Origin: Actinomycetota bacterium
GTDB taxonomy: Bacteria > Actinomycetota > Actinomycetes > S36-B12 > UBA5976
NCBI GenBank assembly: GCA_947447095.1
Contig: CANFIL010000061.1
Coordinates: 1-7,299, forward strand
Direction of reading: 5' to 3'
DNA: 7,299 bases
The notes under the pieces are model-generated. The model was not told the DNA's origin, ran no database searches, and worked only from the letters and a program-made list of their open reading frames with translations. The position numbers and the translations under genes were made by a program. This document shows, piece by piece, positions 4,838-7,299 of this stretch. The first letter of the stretch is position 1, and the number at the start of each line of letters is the position of its first letter.

Positions 4838-6982
4838 CTACTCGGATTCGACAGTCTCCTCGTGTTCGTGGTCTACGGGAGCCTCAATTGCCTCTGTTTC
4901 AGGGGCATTCTTGGCGCTGAGGTCAGGGGCTGGAGGACCTTGACGGCCCTTTTTCCCTTGATTCTTGGGTGAATTCTGGCCATGAGTGCCATCCATGTGA
5001 ATGGTGGCGCCACGTCCAGCACAGTGGTCACACTGCTGACCAAAGACTTCGAGCAGGCCAGCACCGATGCGCTTACGCGTCATCTGGACCAGGCCAAGCG
5101 AGGTCACTTCAGCGACCTGATGCTTGGTGCGGTCACGGCCGAGGCACTCGATCAGGCGACGGATCACCTGGTCGCGGTTGCTCTCAAGGACCATGTCGAT
5201 GAAGTCAATAACGATGATTCCGCCGATGTCGCGCAGACGCAGCTGGCGCACAATCTCTTCGGCGGCTTCAAGGTTGTTCTTCGTCACAGTCTGTTCGAGG
5301 TTTCCACCCTGGCCGATGAACTTGCCGGTGTTGACGTCAACAACGGTCATCGCTTCGGTGCGGTCGATCACGAGTGAACCACCTGATGGCAGGTACACCT
5401 TGCGATCAAGTGCCTTCGCGATTTGCTCGTCAACGCGGTACTCAGTGAACACATCAGTGACGCCTACATGCTTTTCCAAACGGTCAGCCAAGTCCGGCGC
5501 AACGTAAGTTACGTAGTTCTCAACGATGTCCCATGCATCAGCACCCGAGACAACAAGCTTCTTCACATCTTCATTGAAGATGTCACGAACAACCTTGATC
5601 GAGATATCTGGTTCGCCGTACAACATTGTTGGAGGCGATGCAGTCTTCGACTTCGCTTCGATGTCCTGCCACTGAGCAGTCAATCGAGCTACGTCGCGCT
5701 GTAGCTCTTCTTCGCTCGCACCTTCTGCAGCAGTACGTACGATGACGCCTGCATCTTCAGGAACAACCGCGCGAAGAATTGTCTTCAAGCGTGAACGTTC
5801 GCGATCGGGAAGCTTGCGCGAAATACCTGTCATCGGATTGTTCGGGACGTACACAAGGAAACGACCAGGTAGCGAGATCTGCGACGTCAAACGTGCGCCC
5901 TTCTGCCCTACTGGATCCTTGGTGACCTGAACGAGAACTGGATCGCCAGACTTCAGCGCAGTTTCAATCTTCTTTGGTTGGCCTTCCATGCCAGCGGCAT
6001 CCCAGTTGACTTCACCGGCATACAGAACCGCATTGCGACCCTTGCCGATGTCAACGAATGCGGCTTCCATGCCTGGCAATACGTTTTGCACGCGACCGAG
6101 GTATACGTTTCCAACGAGCGAGCCACTCGAGGACTGGTTGATGTAATGCTCAACAAGCACGCCATCTTCGAGCACAGCGATCTGAGTCTTTGGACCGTCC
6201 TGGCGAACGACCATGACACGATCAACGTTTTCACGACGAGCAAGAAATTCTGATTCGGTCAAAATTGGTGCACGACGACGACCAGCATCGCGGCCATCAC
6301 GGCGACGCTGACGCTTGGCATCTACGCGAGTTGAACCCGACTCTTCGTCACTGCTGCGACCATCGCGGGAACGCTTGCGGCTGCGCTTGCGTGTTGCAGT
6401 TCCGCCTTCGCCTTCTTCGCCAGCGTCACTTGACGTCTCGTCTGACGCGGTGTCTTCGCCAGATTCGGAACCTTCGCCACCTTCGGCATTCGAACGGTTC
6501 TTGTTCTTATTGCGATTACGGTTGCGATTACGGTTGCGGTTGCGGTTCGAGCGCTGTTCGCCGCCTTCACCGCCATCGGAACCTTCACCGTTATCTGATG
6601 CTTCAGAGGCAGCTTCGATTGCAATTTCAGTTGGCGCATCGTCAGACGAGGCTGCCTTCTTCTTGGCTGGAGCCTTCTTCTTTTGGCCCTTGACCGGAAG
6701 CTTTTCCGATGGCTCTGCGTCGTCCTTAGTTGCTGACTTCGCAGCTGCCTTCTTCTTGGCAGGAGCTAGTGGCACCTCAGGAGCAGCCTGGAAGACCGGA
6801 ATAGCAATCGGCGCCTTCTTTGCAGCCGCCTTCTTTGCCGGCTTCTCTGCAGCGTCGGCCGACTTGTCAGCCTTTGGCTCTGCTTTACTCGCCTTTGCTG
6901 GCGACTCAAGTCCTTCAACAGGAGGCCCTGCAGGACGTTGGGCAGCGCGACGCTTTGGTTTGGTTGTTTCTTCGTCCGACAT
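4838..6982 (-). CDS. rne: Ribonuclease E/G with N-terminal basic/acidic disordered extension
   Basis: Single-strand endoribonuclease for mRNA decay and rRNA/tRNA processing, cytoplasmic. From ATG 6982 it is 714 residues (720 if the ATG at 7000 is used; positions below use 720). Residues 1-245 are low-complexity: Lys/Ala-rich AKKAP-type stretches (about 51-117), an acidic Gly/Ser/Glu stretch, an Arg-Asn repeat (152-169), a second acidic stretch and RKRSRKRSR. The catalytic core starts near 246: S1-like RNA-binding region about 293-375, RNase H-like and DNase I-like parts to about 650. Asp555 (VVDVN) and Asp599 (IVIDFIDM) align with E. coli RNase E Asp303 and Asp346, and CDHC (657-660) is the zinc-link motif. 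A short tail with an acidic end follows, with no E. coli-type long C-terminal scaffold. ATG 6982 has AAAGGA 9 bases upstream, while ATG 7000 has a purine run only 2-3 bases away, so 6982 is preferred, not certain. RNase E and G cannot be told apart by name here. Confidence 0.95.
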   Translation of the reverse strand: MSDEETTKPKRRAAQRPAGPPVEGLESPAKASKAEPKADKSADAAEKPAKKAAAKKAPIAIPVFQAAPEVPLAPAKKKAAAKSATKDDAEPSEKLPVKGQKKKAPAKKKAASSDDAPTEIAIEAASEASDNGEGSDGGEGGEQRSNRNRNRNRNRNRNKNKNRSNAEGGEGSESGEDTASDETSSDAGEEGEGGTATRKRSRKRSRDGRSSDEESGSTRVDAKRQRRRDGRDAGRRRAPILTESEFLARRENVDRVMVVRQDGPKTQIAVLEDGVLVEHYINQSSSGSLVGNVYLGRVQNVLPGMEAAFVDIGKGRNAVLYAGEVNWDAAGMEGQPKKIETALKSGDPVLVQVTKDPVGQKGARLTSQISLPGRFLVYVPNNPMTGISRKLPDRERSRLKTILRAVVPEDAGVIVRTAAEGASEEELQRDVARLTAQWQDIEAKSKTASPPTMLYGEPDISIKVVRDIFNEDVKKLVVSGADAWDIVENYVTYVAPDLADRLEKHVGVTDVFTEYRVDEQIAKALDRKVYLPSGGSLVIDRTEAMTVVDVNTGKFIGQGGNLEQTVTKNNLEAAEEIVRQLRLRDIGGIIVIDFIDMVLESNRDQVIRRLIECLGRDRTKHQVAEVTSLGLVQMTRKRIGAGLLEVFGQQCDHCAGRGATIHMDGTHGQNSPKNQGKKGRQGPPAPDLSAKNAPETEAIEAPVDHEHEETVESE
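6494..6547 (-). repeat. Hexanucleotide repeat coding an Arg-Asn run in RNase E/G
   Basis: Nine consecutive Asn-Arg or Asn-Lys dipeptides (six NR, two NK, one NR) are coded by AAC-CGC-type hexamers with only synonymous or Arg/Lys changes. Flanked by acidic Gly/Glu/Ser segments, it is a likely RNA-binding and slippage-prone low-complexity stretch. Arg/Asn-rich runs are familiar from actinobacterial RNase E proteins. Confidence 0.8.
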
Positions 6983-7085
6983 ATCGTCGATTCCTTTCAT
7001 CCCACCTCACGCATTGCGCGATGGTGAGTGATCACCCACGTCCCGAAGGACGCATAAGCCTGTGTAAGCGACGTGTTGTTGAGCT
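6983..7085 (-). promoter_or_regulatory. rne leader region with two short hairpins
   Basis: The 103 bases between the DUF2344 stop and the preferred rne start contain two adjacent inverted repeats. CGTCC-TTCG-GGACG (7052-7039, minus strand) is a 5-bp stem with the very stable C(UUCG)G tetraloop, extendable by two G-T pairs. GGTGA-TCAC-TCACC (7036-7023) follows two bases later. Neither has a T-run, so they are not terminators. E. coli rne is known to autoregulate through hairpins in its 5' leader; a similar role here is only inference. I see no convincing promoter in the gap, so rne may be transcribed from further upstream. Confidence 0.5.
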
Positions 7086-7299
7086 CTAACTTGCTGCGGC
7101 GCGGTCTGCGGCGAATGGATCGCCGACTGACCAACCATCTGCAAGTAATGGACCTTGTGCCAACCGAGTTACCCGTGCGGGTGCTGGAGGGACGAGATCC
7201 GCAATCTTTGACAGAGCTGCTAGTACGTCGTCTGGTCGCACGGTCGGGGTTCCGAGCCGAACGACTACTGAAAGTATGGCACAGTTCGGGTCAAAGCCC
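7086..7299 (-). CDS. C-terminal end of DUF2344 / TIGR03936 radical-SAM-linked protein (partial)
   Basis: The last 70 codons of a gene entering from the right edge, ending with TAG at 7088-7086. Reading GFDPNCAILSVVVRLGTP, then TVRPDDVLAAL (19-29) and RVTRLAQGPL (42-51), ending VGDPFAADRAAAS, it matches the C-terminal pattern I know from the DUF2344 proteins found directly upstream of RNase E/G in actinobacteria. These proteins are often next to, or linked with, a radical SAM protein of the TIGR03960 type that would lie beyond the window. The molecular function is not established. The frame has no start here because it is cut by the window. Codon use resembles its neighbours, so this is probably a native gene and the first visible member of the run. 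The assignment rests on a short C-terminal piece and on synteny. Confidence 0.82.
   Translation of the reverse strand, partial: GFDPNCAILSVVVRLGTPTVRPDDVLAALSKIADLVPPAPARVTRLAQGPLLADGWSVGDPFAADRAAAS

Noticed and set aside
4202..4972. Open frame of 256 codons on the + strand across rplU
   Set aside because: The Leu/Ser/Cys-rich translation is the shadow of the Lys/Ala tail and bL21 body; it spans the rplU promoter gap and the end of rne, and has no recognisable domain.
6494..6547. Regularly spaced repeats in rne as a CRISPR-like array
   Set aside because: The repeat is a 6-base, in-frame Asn-Arg codon repeat without spacers, inside a conserved coding gene.
6315..7031. Long open frame of 238 codons on the + strand opposite the RNase E/G N-terminus
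   Set aside because: It is antisense to a low-complexity coding region; the Ser/Arg/Phe-rich translation mirrors Lys/Ala/Glu/Asn codons of rne. It has no family resemblance and no ribosome binding site.
7023..7052. Hairpins before rne as a terminator of the DUF2344 gene
   Set aside because: Short 5-bp stems with no T-run on either strand; they do not look like an intrinsic terminator.
7063..7091. Possible rne promoter TTAGAG-17-TACACA on the minus strand
   Set aside because: The -10 matches only about half of the consensus and the -35 overlaps the DUF2344 stop codon; too weak to report.

Overview
This window is a compact, all-minus-strand housekeeping gene block from what looks like an actinobacterium (Actinomycetota). 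Read in the direction of transcription (right to left), the order is: end of a DUF2344/TIGR03936 radical-SAM-linked protein, rne/rng (RNase E/G), rplU (bL21), rpmA (bL27), obgE/cgtA, proB, proA (cut at the left edge). From general knowledge, DUF2344 gene - RNase E/G - L21 - L27 - Obg - ProB - ProA is the order typical of actinobacteria. The RNase E/G type also fits, with a long Lys/Ala/Arg-rich extension in front of the catalytic core, as does the Lys/Ala-rich tail on bL21. Base composition by eye is moderate rather than very GC-rich, which suggests one of the lower-GC actinobacterial lineages, such as the small planktonic ones. That placement is inference, and genus cannot be named.

Layout: 7086-7299 is the last 70 codons of the DUF2344 protein. 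6983-7085 is the rne leader, with two small hairpins, one with a UUCG loop. 4838-6982 (or 7000) is RNase E/G. 4745-4837 is an intergenic gap with a candidate promoter and an extended leader hairpin for rplU-rpmA. 4214-4738 (or 4744) is rplU and 3956-4210 is rpmA, three bases apart. 3880-3955 holds a strong intrinsic terminator placed just upstream of the obgE ribosome binding site. 2359-3879 is obgE, followed after 5 bases by proB (1229-2353), which overlaps proA (1-1236) by 8 bases.

Together the genes cover RNA processing/decay (RNase E/G), two 50S ribosomal proteins, a 50S assembly GTPase (Obg) and the first two enzymes of proline synthesis (glutamate to gamma-glutamyl phosphate to glutamate-5-semialdehyde). 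The terminator suggests at least two expression levels: abundant r-protein mRNA, and a smaller amount of obgE-proB-proA mRNA. Three start codons are better placed downstream of the longest open frame: obgE at 3879, rplU at GTG 4738 and rne at 6982.

No mobile element, CRISPR array, tRNA/rRNA or new defence-type system is visible. The observations worth a second look are regulatory (terminator/RBS junction, rplU leader, rne leader), the low-complexity basic tails shared by neighbouring RNA-binding proteins, and the uncharacterised DUF2344 protein.
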